Source: Oscillibacter sp. (GTDB taxonomy: Bacteria > Bacillota > Clostridia > Oscillospirales > Oscillospiraceae). Taken from it: a stretch of DNA of 64,000 bases. Shown one piece after another: positions 1-8,257 of the stretch (the stretch's first letter is position 1; every line of letters starts with the position of its first letter). The stretch is taken from contig JAFUNB010000016.1 in assembly GCA_017482345.1 (NCBI GenBank), forward strand, positions 62,001-126,000, in the 5' to 3' direction. Both the position numbers and the translations under genes were made by a program. A model generated the notes under the pieces. That model was given only the letters and a program-made list of their open reading frames with translations. It was not told where the DNA came from and searched no databases.

Positions 1-1
1 T

Positions 2-694
2 GAATACGATTTCCTGCAGGCCCAGCTCAGCCCCCATTTTATGCACAACACCCTCATCGCCATCAAAAGCCTGCTCTCCATGCGCAAGCTGCAGGAGGCC
101 AGCAATATGATGAGCGAATTCGTGGAGCTGATCTATATTCCCACCACATCAGAGATCCCTCTGGTCCCCCTCCGGGAGGAGCTGCATCTGGTAGAAAACT
201 TTATCTCCATCATGAACTGCCGCACCGACAAGGCGGTTTCCTTCGAAAATGACATCTCTGAGCGGGCGAAAGACATCCTGGTGCCCCGCATGATCCTGCA
301 GCCGCTGGCAGGCAACGCGATTTTCCATGGCTTTGCGGAAAAGGACGAGGACTGCCGCATCTTCATCCATGCGGAAGTGGACGGGCGAGTTCTCAACATC
401 ACTGTGGAGGACAACGGCGAGGGCATCGCGCCGACACGCCTTCAGGAGATTTCCACCGACCAGTACGCATCCGCTCGTCATCATCACGGCGTTGGCTTGC
501 AAAATGTAAAAAAACGATTGGGCATCGTATATGGCGGCAGCTCCAATGTTGTGGTACAGAGTGTATACGGAAAATTTACCCGGGTAATCCTGCGAATCGA
601 CGGCTACGAGCACCCTCTGATGAGTCCCGCGGCCCAGCGCGTCGTGAAAAACGACGTGGCAAAGGAGGAGAAGTATGAAAATTTTGGTAGTTGA
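2..694 (+). CDS. Sensor histidine kinase, YesM/LytS type (5' end outside window)
   Basis: C-terminal part of a membrane sensor kinase; the reading frame is open from base 2, so the sensor and membrane part lies upstream of the window. The first residues carry the His_kinase motif QLSPHFMHNTL, whose His (about residue 12 of the visible part) is the predicted phosphoacceptor. An HATPase domain follows, with N box LQPLAGNAIFHGF, G1 box EDNGEGI and G2 box HHGVGLQNVKKRL. Its stop overlaps the start of the response regulator by 20 nt, so the two are translationally coupled. By family this pair senses an extracellular solute; the adjacent ABC importer is the likely target. Confidence 0.93.
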   Translation, partial: EYDFLQAQLSPHFMHNTLIAIKSLLSMRKLQEASNMMSEFVELIYIPTTSEIPLVPLREELHLVENFISIMNCRTDKAVSFENDISERAKDILVPRMILQPLAGNAIFHGFAEKDEDCRIFIHAEVDGRVLNITVEDNGEGIAPTRLQEISTDQYASARHHHGVGLQNVKKRLGIVYGGSSNVVVQSVYGKFTRVILRIDGYEHPLMSPAAQRVVKNDVAKEEKYENFGS

Positions 695-2147
695 CGATGA
701 GGCGCTGGTCAGCCAGTACGTCACCCAGTGCATCCAAAGCGCCGGAAACTCCAACCAGATCATCGGCACGGCCACATCCGGAGCCAAGGCTCTGCGGATT
801 CTGCAGGAGACCGCCGTGGATCTGGCCTTTGTTGATATCACCATGCCCAAAATGGACGGTCTGGAACTGCTCCGCCGGATCAAAACAGACTATCCGGCCA
901 CCATGGTGGTCATGCTGACCTGCCACGATGAGTTTGAATACGCCCGTCAGGCGATCCAAAACAAGGCCGACAACTATATCCTGAAGTCAGAGATGACGCC
1001 GGAATATATGCAGAAGGTCCTGGAGGATATGCGCCACATCCGGAAGGAGCGGAGGGTTGCGCAGCAGACCGGCCATCTGAAGCAGAATGATTATCTCAAA
1101 AAAATCGTGGAGGCCCCCAAAGACGTCTATGTGATCACGGAGGAGATGCTGCGAAAGCACAACATTTTCCTGCGGGACGACGCCTTTGTCGCGCTCTGCT
1201 TTGATAACACCGAGCAAAATCTGGCCGCGGTACTCGCTGCCACAGAAGCCGAATACGAAAACCCGGTGGTATATCCCTACAATGAAGATTTGACGATCCT
1301 TCTGCTGAATGCCCGCAGTTCCGGAAAACAGTGGGACACATTCCAGGATCTGTACACAGATATGGATGCCTATTTCCGGCGGGTAGAAACGCTGGTGGAC
1401 GGTAATCTGGGCTACAGCCGTATGTATTTTCGGATGGCCTGGCTGGGAACTGCCATCGAAACCGCGCTGGAACACCATAATGACTGTTTCTACGGCAGCG
1501 TTTCCGAGAACCGGGATATGAGTTATCAGGAGCGCATCACCCGCCTCAAACGGCTCATGACCCAATCTGCGATCCGAATGGAGGAGGGAAACTGGGAGGC
1601 AGCCATCAGTGCTCTGAAGGAAGCCATAGATCACGCCCGGCAGGCCCATGCAGACTCAGCCGCCCTGAAGCGCTCCGCCGAACAAGTCTGTGCCGTTCTG
1701 GAAACCTGCTGCGGCACAGATTTGGCGCTGTGCAGAAAGCGGTTGAGTCAGGCGGAGTGCTTCGCAGATGTGGAGGCCGAATATGTGGAAATGCTCTCCG
1801 TTTTGAGTCAGCAGGGAAAACAGTATTCCACCGCTATTTCCAGTGCGCTGCACTACATTTCCCAGCACTACGCGGAGGATCTGACGCTGAACATGGTGGC
1901 CGATCATGTGTTCCTTAATCGGGAATACCTCTCCCGTCGGTTCAAGCAGGAGGTGGGCTCTACATTTTCCGAATACCTCACTTCGCTCCGTCTCAAGCAA
2001 GCCAAGGAGCTTTTGGAGACGTCTTCACTTCGTATTTCTGAGGTGGCTGCCCAAATTGGAATTCCCAATATCAGTTACTTCTCCACAATATTCCGCAAAG
2101 AATTTGGCTGTTCTCCCTCGGAAATCCGCACAAAAAAGAGTCGATGA
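675..2147 (+). CDS. Response regulator, YesN type (receiver plus AraC HTH)
   Basis: A 490-residue DNA-binding response regulator. The N-terminal receiver has the acidic pair D7/D8, phosphoacceptor D54 in FVDITMPKMDG, the conserved Thr in MLTCHDE and Lys in ILKSE. A central linker of roughly 250 residues has no recognised domain. The last 100 residues or so are an AraC-type double helix-turn-helix with the typical IGIPNISYFSTIFRKEFGCSPSE signature region. It partners the kinase upstream and is followed by a strong terminator. The promoter of the next transporter operon has a poor -35 box, which fits activation by this protein (inference). Confidence 0.95.
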   Translation: MKILVVDDEALVSQYVTQCIQSAGNSNQIIGTATSGAKALRILQETAVDLAFVDITMPKMDGLELLRRIKTDYPATMVVMLTCHDEFEYARQAIQNKADNYILKSEMTPEYMQKVLEDMRHIRKERRVAQQTGHLKQNDYLKKIVEAPKDVYVITEEMLRKHNIFLRDDAFVALCFDNTEQNLAAVLAATEAEYENPVVYPYNEDLTILLLNARSSGKQWDTFQDLYTDMDAYFRRVETLVDGNLGYSRMYFRMAWLGTAIETALEHHNDCFYGSVSENRDMSYQERITRLKRLMTQSAIRMEEGNWEAAISALKEAIDHARQAHADSAALKRSAEQVCAVLETCCGTDLALCRKRLSQAECFADVEAEYVEMLSVLSQQGKQYSTAISSALHYISQHYAEDLTLNMVADHVFLNREYLSRRFKQEVGSTFSEYLTSLRLKQAKELLETSSLRISEVAAQIGIPNISYFSTIFRKEFGCSPSEIRTKKSR

Positions 2148-2150
2148 CAA

Positions 2151-2186
2151 ACACTGCCCATACTCGGTATGGGCAGTGTCTTTTTG
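2151..2186 (+). terminator. Rho-independent terminator after the response regulator
   Basis: Perfect 13-bp stem (2151-2163 with 2167-2179), 3-nt loop TCG, then C and five T. It separates the two-component genes from the transporter operon. Confidence 0.85.
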
Positions 2187-2237
2187 TAAATTCGCCGCAA
2201 AGGTCAACAAAACAAAAAAACACATCAAAATTTCGCA

Positions 2238-2266
2238 AGACTTCGCCGTCATGGATTTTATACAAT
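2238..2266 (+). promoter_or_regulatory. Possible activator-dependent promoter of the ABC/sulfatase operon
   Basis: A TACAAT -10 box lies at 2261-2266, 32 nt before the first gene. The hexamer 17 bp upstream (2238-2243, AGACTT) is a poor -35. This is the layout expected when an AraC-type activator recruits polymerase. The AT-rich stretch 2187-2237 would hold the operator; no repeat could be assigned with confidence. Confidence 0.3.
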
Positions 2267-2297
2267 ATAGACAACTCAAAAAAGGAGGATTTTTTCC

Positions 2298-3431
2298 ATG
2301 AAGAAGTTTTTTGCAATTCTCTTGACTCTGGCTATGGTCCTGTCCCTGGCTGCCTGCGGCGGCAAGGAAGAGACTCCCGCCGAAAAGCCCGCTGAGACCC
2401 CCACCGAGGCTCCCGCTGAGGAATCCGGCGAGAAGACCTTCACCTCTTCCGGCAAGACCCTGAACGTTGGTGTGCAGTCCAACATCATCTCCATCCCCAC
2501 TGTGTACGCCTATGAGCAGGGTTACTATGAGGAGCTGGGTCTGGATGTCAACCTGATCATGTTCCCCAACGGCTCTCCCGAGAACGAAGGTCTGGCCGCT
2601 GAGCAGCTGGACCTGGCTTCCAACGGCCTGGCTTCCGTGTACTCCATGGCTTCCGGCCTGTGCGACTGGATCGGCGAGTCCGACAGCGGCTCTGCCACTC
2701 TGGCCGTTTACATGCGTCCCGACTGCGAGGCCTTGAACTACAAGGGCGAGATCGATGGCAAGCCCAACATGTACGGCAGCGCTGAGTCCCTGAAGGGTCT
2801 ACGCGTCCTGGGTCCCACCTCCACCATGGAGCAGTGGGGTGCCGCTTCCTACTTCGCTCAGTTCGGTCTGGAGGCCGGTGCTGATTACGAGTACCTGAAC
2901 ATGGACCGTGCTGCTGCCGCTCAGGCTGTCCTGACCGGCGAGGGTGACGTGTTCGTCGCCACCGACGTTGACTATGCCAACATGATGGAAGAGGCCGGTT
3001 TCGTGATGGTCGCTGACTGCGCCGACGCCACCGGCACCGAGTTCAACAACGGCTTCCTGGTCCGTAAGGAGATTCTGGAAGAGCGTTATGACGATGTGGT
3101 TCTGTTCCTGCAGGCTATGTATCGTGCCGCTGAGGATCTGCAGGATGTCGAGCTGCGCAACGAGTTCGCCCTCGCTTACTATCAGGAGAACGGCAAGCCG
3201 GCAACCGCCGATGACGTTGCTCTGGAGACCGAGCTGCGTCCCTTCCTGACTCCCGAGAAGCTGGCTGTTGACGATGTCTATCTGGGCTCCGGCGCTCTGC
3301 AGGTTGGCGCTTTCTTCGCCTCCATCGGCACCATCGAGGAGGACCAGGTCGCCATCATCGAGGAGGCCATCAATCCTCAGCCCATGATCGACGCTTTCGG
3401 TCTGAACATCAAGGGCGCTTCCCTGGGCTAA
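2298..3431 (+). CDS. ABC transporter substrate-binding lipoprotein (NMT1/TauA-SsuA-like)
   Basis: A 377-residue secreted lipoprotein: signal peptide with lipobox LAAC (acylated Cys20), then a Pro/Glu/Ala-rich linker to about residue 50. The periplasmic-binding fold starts NVGVQSNIISIPTVYAYEQGYYEELGLDVNL, the usual opening of the NMT1/SsuA/TauA group (sulfonates, taurine, nitrate, pyrimidines). The RBS AAAGGAGG is ideal. It is first in an operon with two permeases, two ATPases and three sulfatases, so an organosulfate or similar small anion is the likely ligand (inference). Its first 105 nt are almost identical to those of the sugar-binding gene at 48867. Confidence 0.93.
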   Translation: MKKFFAILLTLAMVLSLAACGGKEETPAEKPAETPTEAPAEESGEKTFTSSGKTLNVGVQSNIISIPTVYAYEQGYYEELGLDVNLIMFPNGSPENEGLAAEQLDLASNGLASVYSMASGLCDWIGESDSGSATLAVYMRPDCEALNYKGEIDGKPNMYGSAESLKGLRVLGPTSTMEQWGAASYFAQFGLEAGADYEYLNMDRAAAAQAVLTGEGDVFVATDVDYANMMEEAGFVMVADCADATGTEFNNGFLVRKEILEERYDDVVLFLQAMYRAAEDLQDVELRNEFALAYYQENGKPATADDVALETELRPFLTPEKLAVDDVYLGSGALQVGAFFASIGTIEEDQVAIIEEAINPQPMIDAFGLNIKGASLG

Positions 3432-3464
3432 TATTTAAACACTGACTGAACCCAAACCTGAGAA

Positions 3465-3493
3465 GGGGGCCATGCTCCATGGCCCCCTTTTTT
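3465..3493 (+). terminator. Intra-operon terminator/attenuator after the binding-protein gene
   Basis: Perfect 10-bp GC-rich stem (3465-3474 with 3478-3487), loop CTC, then six T. It sits between the binding-protein gene and the permeases. Partial read-through would make more binding protein than membrane components, a common arrangement in ABC importer operons. Confidence 0.85.
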
Positions 3494-3535
3494 ATCTAAA
3501 CGATCTCATCAGTATGTGAGAAGGGAGATACTCTC

Positions 3536-4330
3536 GTGAAGAACAAACAAACCGCAAAGATGAGCAAGTTCCTGATCATCAGCGTGCTGTCTGTCTGCGC
3601 AGGCATTCTGGCCTGGTGGATCGTGACTGATGTGCTGGAACTGTTCCGCTCCAATGTGCTGCCTTCTCCGGTGAAGGTCATGCAGACATTTATGAAAAAG
3701 TGGGTCGAAACGAAGCCCGACGGCGCAACGCTGCTGCAGCACCTGTTCGCCAGTCTGAAGGTTGCGCTGGGCGGTTATCTGATCGGCGCGGCTATCGGTA
3801 TCCCTCTGGGCATTTTCATGGCTTGGAATGATAAGATCGATATGCTGGTTCGCCCCGTATTCGACCTGGTTCGTACGATCCCCGGCGTTGCCTGGACCTC
3901 CGTCATGGTCACTCTGGTGGGCATCGGCTACATGTCCAAGGCTCTGGTTATCTTCATCTCCGCAATGGTGGCTATGGTCATCAACAGCTATTCCGGCATC
4001 AAGCAGACCAAGACCGTCCACCTGTGGGTGGGCCAGACCTTTGGCGCCAGCAACTGGGAGCTGCTGACCAAGGTCGCGATCCCCTCCGCGCTCCCCATGA
4101 TCTTCACCGGCCTCGACGTTGCTCTGGGTTCCGCCTGGACGACTCTGGTGGCTGCCGAGCTGCTGGCCTCTACCCGCGGTCTGGGCTTCATGATCCAGCA
4201 GGCCCGCGGTATCTTCCGTCTGGACATCGTCATCGTCGGCATGGTGGTCATCGCCATCACCGGCGCAATCCTGTCCACGATCATTCGTAAAATCGGCAAT
4301 AAAATCGTGAAGGGAGGCAGACTGGGATGA
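3536..4330 (+). CDS. ABC transporter permease (SsuC/TauC family), first subunit
   Basis: A 264-residue inner-membrane permease with about six hydrophobic segments and a BPD_transp_1 domain. The EAA-type loop lies near QTFGASNWELLTKVAIPSALPMIFTGL. It starts with GTG preceded by GAAGGGAG at the right spacing. The stop overlaps the ATG of the next gene (ATGA-type coupling). With the second permease at 4327 it would form a heterodimeric channel. Many NitT/TauT systems use a single permease gene, so two distinct permeases and two distinct ATPases make this a fully hetero-oligomeric importer. Confidence 0.93.
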   Translation: MKNKQTAKMSKFLIISVLSVCAGILAWWIVTDVLELFRSNVLPSPVKVMQTFMKKWVETKPDGATLLQHLFASLKVALGGYLIGAAIGIPLGIFMAWNDKIDMLVRPVFDLVRTIPGVAWTSVMVTLVGIGYMSKALVIFISAMVAMVINSYSGIKQTKTVHLWVGQTFGASNWELLTKVAIPSALPMIFTGLDVALGSAWTTLVAAELLASTRGLGFMIQQARGIFRLDIVIVGMVVIAITGAILSTIIRKIGNKIVKGGRLG

Positions 4331-5106
4331 GAGCTTTTGAAAAGAACAAACGTCTGATTCTGGGCGCTGTGGGCATTTTTGTGTTCTTGTGCATCTGGTA
4401 CATCGCCACAAAGTCCACGACTCTCGGCAAGGTCATGCCTGACCCTGTCACGGTGTTCGGCGGTTTCTTCACCGCCTTTGTGGAGCCCATCGGCACAAAG
4501 ACCATGACGATGCATATTCTCATCAGCCTGCGCCGCATGCTGGTCCCCTATGCCATCGGCGGCTTTACCGGCGTCCTGATCGGTATTCTGATGGGCTGGT
4601 ACAAGGTGGCCGACGCCATCTTCATGCCCTATATCCAGATGCTGCGCCCCATTCCTCCCATCGCCTGGATCCCCCTGTCCATCATCTGGTTCGGCTTTGA
4701 CGAGGGCTCCAAGTACTTCCTGATCTTCCTGGCATGCTTCTTTACCATCGCGCTGACCACCTATAACGGTGTTCACTCCGTGGATGAAACTCTGGTCCGG
4801 GCCTCCCGGATGCTGGGCGCCAATGACCGGCAACTGTTCATGACTATCGTGCTGCCCACCACGGTTCCTTACATTTTCTCCGGTCTGCAGGTCGCTCTGG
4901 GCTCCGCCTGGGCTACCATCGTGGCAGCAGAGATGATCCGCTCCTCTGAGGGCGTCGGCTGGCTGATCGTCCGCGGTCAGGATATCGGCAACATGACCCA
5001 GATCATGATCGGCATCGTGGCCATCGCGCTGACCGGTTTGCTGATTACTACGCTGATGCGTGTGCTCGAAAACAAATTGTGTGCATGGACGGTGAGAGGC
5101 AAATGA
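4327..5106 (+). CDS. ABC transporter permease (SsuC/TauC family), second subunit
   Basis: A 259-residue integral membrane protein, paralogous to its neighbour, with six predicted helices. The coupling loop ASRMLGANDRQLFMTIVLPTTVPYIFSGL contacts the ATPase. It overlaps the preceding permease by 4 nt and the following ATPase by 4 nt. The two permeases align along their length but differ in their N-terminal thirds, consistent with an old duplication and separate roles in a heterodimer. Confidence 0.93.
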   Translation: MRAFEKNKRLILGAVGIFVFLCIWYIATKSTTLGKVMPDPVTVFGGFFTAFVEPIGTKTMTMHILISLRRMLVPYAIGGFTGVLIGILMGWYKVADAIFMPYIQMLRPIPPIAWIPLSIIWFGFDEGSKYFLIFLACFFTIALTTYNGVHSVDETLVRASRMLGANDRQLFMTIVLPTTVPYIFSGLQVALGSAWATIVAAEMIRSSEGVGWLIVRGQDIGNMTQIMIGIVAIALTGLLITTLMRVLENKLCAWTVRGK

Positions 5107-5870
5107 GTGAAAACAAGAATATTCTGATTGAGTTCCGTCATGTGGACAAGGAATTCAACAAGCCCGAAGAGGGCGTATATCAGGTCGTCGGCGACCTGAA
5201 CATCCAGGTTCGTGAAAACGAGTTCCTGGTGCTGTTTGGCCCCGGCCAGTGCGGCAAAAGTACCATTCTGAACATGATCGCCGGCTTTGAAATGCCCACC
5301 TCCGGCGAGATCATCTGCGGCGGCAAGCGCGTGGAAAAGCCCGGCCCCGAGCGCGGCATGGTGTTCCAGAACACCGCCCTGTTCCCCTGGCTGACCGTCA
5401 TGGGCAACGTGGAATACGGCCCCAAGATGCAGGGCGTCAAGAAGGCGGAGCGCCGCGAGCGCGCCCAGAAGTACATCGATCTGGTGGGTCTGCAGGGCTT
5501 TGAAAACTCCTTCCCCGTGAAGCTGTCCGGCGGTATGCAGCAGCGTGTCGGCATCGCCCGCGCTTACTGCAACGAGCCTCTGGTCATGCTGCTGGATGAG
5601 CCCTTCGGCCATCTGGACGCCCAGACCCGCTACATGATGCAGGACGAGTTGACCCGTATCTGGCAGGCAGAGAAGCGCACCGTTATCTTCGTTACCAACA
5701 ACATCGAGGAGGCCGTGTATCTGGCAGACCGTATTCTGGTTCTGCGCAACTGTCCTACCGGCGTCAAGGCAGAGTATGAGATCAATCTGCCCCGTCCCCG
5801 CAACTACACCGATCCCGAGTTCCTGCGCCTGCGCCGCGAGATCGACGCGGTCGTGGATCACACCCTGTAA
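5103..5870 (+). CDS. ABC transporter ATP-binding protein (SsuB/TauB-like) with altered H-loop
   Basis: A 255-residue NBD, starting at the ATG that overlaps the upstream stop and follows GAGAGG; an in-frame ATG at 5079 lacks a ribosome site. Walker A is GPGQCGKST (residues 46-54), the Q-loop VFQ is present, the signature LSGGMQQ (141-147) is canonical and Walker B ends in D165/E166. The switch-loop His, normally in THD or THN, is replaced: the sequence reads VTNNIEEA, giving Asn199. The loss matters because the partner ATPase is altered in the complementary position (see findings). Confidence 0.93.
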   Translation: MSENKNILIEFRHVDKEFNKPEEGVYQVVGDLNIQVRENEFLVLFGPGQCGKSTILNMIAGFEMPTSGEIICGGKRVEKPGPERGMVFQNTALFPWLTVMGNVEYGPKMQGVKKAERRERAQKYIDLVGLQGFENSFPVKLSGGMQQRVGIARAYCNEPLVMLLDEPFGHLDAQTRYMMQDELTRIWQAEKRTVIFVTNNIEEAVYLADRILVLRNCPTGVKAEYEINLPRPRNYTDPEFLRLRREIDAVVDHTL

Positions 5871-5884
5871 GGAGGTCGCCTGAT

Positions 5885-6631
5885 ATGGAGAAAAAAGAAG
5901 CCAAGGTCGTGGTCAATCACCTGACCAAGAAATTCGGCGATCTGCTGGTGCTGGATGATCTGAACTTCGAGGTGCAGGAGGGCGAGTTCCTCTGCATCGT
6001 CGGCCCCACCGGCTGCGGCAAGACCACTTTCCTCAACAGTCTGACCCGCCTGTACGAGCCCACCGCCGGCGACATTCTGGTCAACGGCATTCCCGTAAAC
6101 CCCAAGACCCAGAACATCTCCTACATCTTCCAGGAGTATTCCTCTTTCCCCTGGCTGACTGTGGAGCAGAACGTCCGCTTCGGTCTGGAGATCAAGAAGA
6201 CCCCCAAGGCAGAGGCAGACGCCAACGTGGAGGAAATGCTGGACATCGTGGGTCTGACCAAGTTCAGAAACTACTATCCCAGCCAGCTGTCCATCAGTAT
6301 GCTGCAGCGCGTGGCCATCGCCCGTGCCTTTGCCACCAAGCCGGAGCTGCTGCTGATGGATGAGCCTTACGGTCAGCTGGATATCGACTTGCGGTTCAAG
6401 CTGGAGGATGAGCTGATCAAGTTGTGGAAGAAGACCGGCACCACCGTGCTGTTTATCACCCATAACATCGAGGAGGCTGTCTACCTCAGCGAGAAGATCA
6501 TGGTTCTGACCAACAAGCCCACTTCCGTGAAGACCGTTCTGGACAATAACCTCCCCCGCCCCCGCGATGTTACTTCTCCCGAATTTGTTGAACTGCGCAA
6601 CAAGGTGACCGACCTCATCAAGTGGTGGTAA
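5885..6631 (+). CDS. ABC transporter ATP-binding protein (SsuB/TauB-like) with altered signature motif
   Basis: A 248-residue NBD, 14 nt after the first ATPase gene, with a GGAGG site. Walker A GPTGCGKTT (40-48), Q-loop IFQ, Walker B LLMDEP and the H-loop THNIEEA (His193) are all intact. The ABC signature, normally LSGGM(Q), reads LSISMLQ at residues 135-141, losing both glycines that contact the ATP gamma-phosphate. Family knowledge: such substitutions cripple the composite site they complete. With the first ATPase it should form an asymmetric heterodimer that energises the two permeases. Confidence 0.93.
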   Translation: MEKKEAKVVVNHLTKKFGDLLVLDDLNFEVQEGEFLCIVGPTGCGKTTFLNSLTRLYEPTAGDILVNGIPVNPKTQNISYIFQEYSSFPWLTVEQNVRFGLEIKKTPKAEADANVEEMLDIVGLTKFRNYYPSQLSISMLQRVAIARAFATKPELLLMDEPYGQLDIDLRFKLEDELIKLWKKTGTTVLFITHNIEEAVYLSEKIMVLTNKPTSVKTVLDNNLPRPRDVTSPEFVELRNKVTDLIKWW

Positions 6632-6654
6632 CATCATAGCTGCATAAGTTTTTC

Positions 6655-6699
6655 AATACGCTTCTCTGCAGCAAAAAACTCTGCAGAGAAGCGTATTTT
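6655..6699 (+). terminator. Strong hairpin between the ABC importer genes and the sulfatases
   Basis: Perfect 17-bp stem (6655-6671 with 6681-6697) and a 9-nt loop, with T residues running to 6699. Only about 40 nt remain before the first sulfatase and no good promoter was found there, so the sulfatases probably depend on partial read-through or on processing at the hairpin. Confidence 0.8.
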
Positions 6700-6739
6700 G
6701 CCGTATACTGTTGATAACCCGCCAAAGGAGTTGAACGCT

Positions 6740-8239
6740 GTGAAAACCATCGTATTTTTGATGGACAGCCTGAGTCGACGCTATTTGCCCACTTACGGAA
6801 ACACCTGGGTGCGCACACCCAATATCGACCGGCTGGCCGCCAGAAGCTGCGTGTTTGACAACCATTTCGTAGGCTCCGCTCCCTGCATGCCTGCCCGGCA
6901 CGACATTCTGACCGGCCGTCTGGAGTTTTTGGAGCGCAACTGGTCTCCCATCCAGCCCTTTGACTGCACGCTGACCTACATGCTGCACAAGCATGGCGTA
7001 TTCAGCCACATGGCCACCGACCACTATCACTATTTCCACCTGGGCGGCGAAAATTACCACGCCCATTTCGACTCCTGGGATTTCATCCGCGGTCAGGAGA
7101 ACGACGTCTGGATGTCCGACTTCGGCAAACTGGCGGAGCGGCCTCACTACGGTCAGGATAAGTCCCAGTACCGACTGAACCGGGAGCAGTTCCACGGCGA
7201 GGAGGACTATCCCTCTCCCAAGACCCTGCAGCACGCGGCGGACTGGATCGAGGCCCATCACGACGATGACAACTGGTTCCTGATGGTGGATTCCTTTGAT
7301 CCCCACGAACCCTTCGACTTCCCCGACTGCGGCGCCGCGGAGTATCCCGACGAATATGAGGACACGCTGTTCTACTGGCCGGCCTACACCACCACCGATC
7401 AGGCCACACAGGAGGCCATCGAGCACGCCCGCCGCCGCTACGCCCACCTCATCACCATGAGCGACCGCTGGCTGGGCAAGGCGCTGGATGTGCTGGACAA
7501 GTACGATCTGTGGGATGACACCATGGTCATCCTGACCACCGACCACGGATATCTTCTGGGCGAGCACGGCTTCATGGCCAAGAACTACATGCCCTGTTAC
7601 AACGAGGTCTACCACATTCCCCTGATGGTGAGTCTGCCCGGCATGCGGGAGGCCACTCGCTGCGGCGCGCTGACCCAGAACATCGACCTGATGCCCACCG
7701 TTTTGGATTTCCACGGCATTGATATCGATGCGTGCCACCATCCGCTCCACGGAAAGAGCCTGCTGCCGCTGATCGCAGGAACGCAGGAAAAACTGCGGGA
7801 CGCGGCGATCTACGGCATGTACGGCCGGCAGGTGAATATCTGCGACGGGCGGTACACCTATTTCCGGGCCCCCGCCCGGGAGGACAACCAGCCGCTGAAT
7901 CTCTACACCGCCATGCCCAGCACCATCTGCCATTACTGGGACTACGACCACATCAGCGACGTTTCCAAAATCGAGGCAGGCCCCTTCCTGCCCTACACCC
8001 AATATCCCGTATTCAAGATCCCCAACACCATTACCCGTCTGGCAGACGACACCCACAACTTCGCCCGCAGATATGAGGTGGCAGGCGAAAACCTGCTGTT
8101 CGATCTGGCGACCGATCCCGGTCAGGAACACCCCCTGCGGGACGCGACGCTGGAGCAGGCCATGTGCGAAAAGCTCCGAACCGCCATGGCGCTGCACGAC
8201 AGTCCGGAAGAACAGTTTGACCGCCTTGGTCTGCGCTAA
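6740..8239 (+). CDS. Cytosolic Cys-type sulfatase (alkaline phosphatase superfamily), copy 1
   Basis: A 499-residue sulfatase-family hydrolase. GTG at 6740 is preferred: AAAGGAG lies 9 nt upstream and the protein then opens directly with the metal-binding strand KTIVFLMDS. The formylglycine motif is CMPAR (Cys49, Arg53), followed by LTGR. A second metal motif TTDHGYLLGEHG contributes Asp268/His269. There is no signal peptide, so it should act in the cytoplasm on an imported sulfate ester; phosphonate monoester hydrolase is an alternative within the superfamily. It is a close paralogue of the next gene. Activity would need an anaerobic maturase (anSME), which is not encoded in this window. Confidence 0.9.
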   Translation: MKTIVFLMDSLSRRYLPTYGNTWVRTPNIDRLAARSCVFDNHFVGSAPCMPARHDILTGRLEFLERNWSPIQPFDCTLTYMLHKHGVFSHMATDHYHYFHLGGENYHAHFDSWDFIRGQENDVWMSDFGKLAERPHYGQDKSQYRLNREQFHGEEDYPSPKTLQHAADWIEAHHDDDNWFLMVDSFDPHEPFDFPDCGAAEYPDEYEDTLFYWPAYTTTDQATQEAIEHARRRYAHLITMSDRWLGKALDVLDKYDLWDDTMVILTTDHGYLLGEHGFMAKNYMPCYNEVYHIPLMVSLPGMREATRCGALTQNIDLMPTVLDFHGIDIDACHHPLHGKSLLPLIAGTQEKLRDAAIYGMYGRQVNICDGRYTYFRAPAREDNQPLNLYTAMPSTICHYWDYDHISDVSKIEAGPFLPYTQYPVFKIPNTITRLADDTHNFARRYEVAGENLLFDLATDPGQEHPLRDATLEQAMCEKLRTAMALHDSPEEQFDRLGLR

Positions 8240-8257
8240 ATCAGATAGGAGGACACT

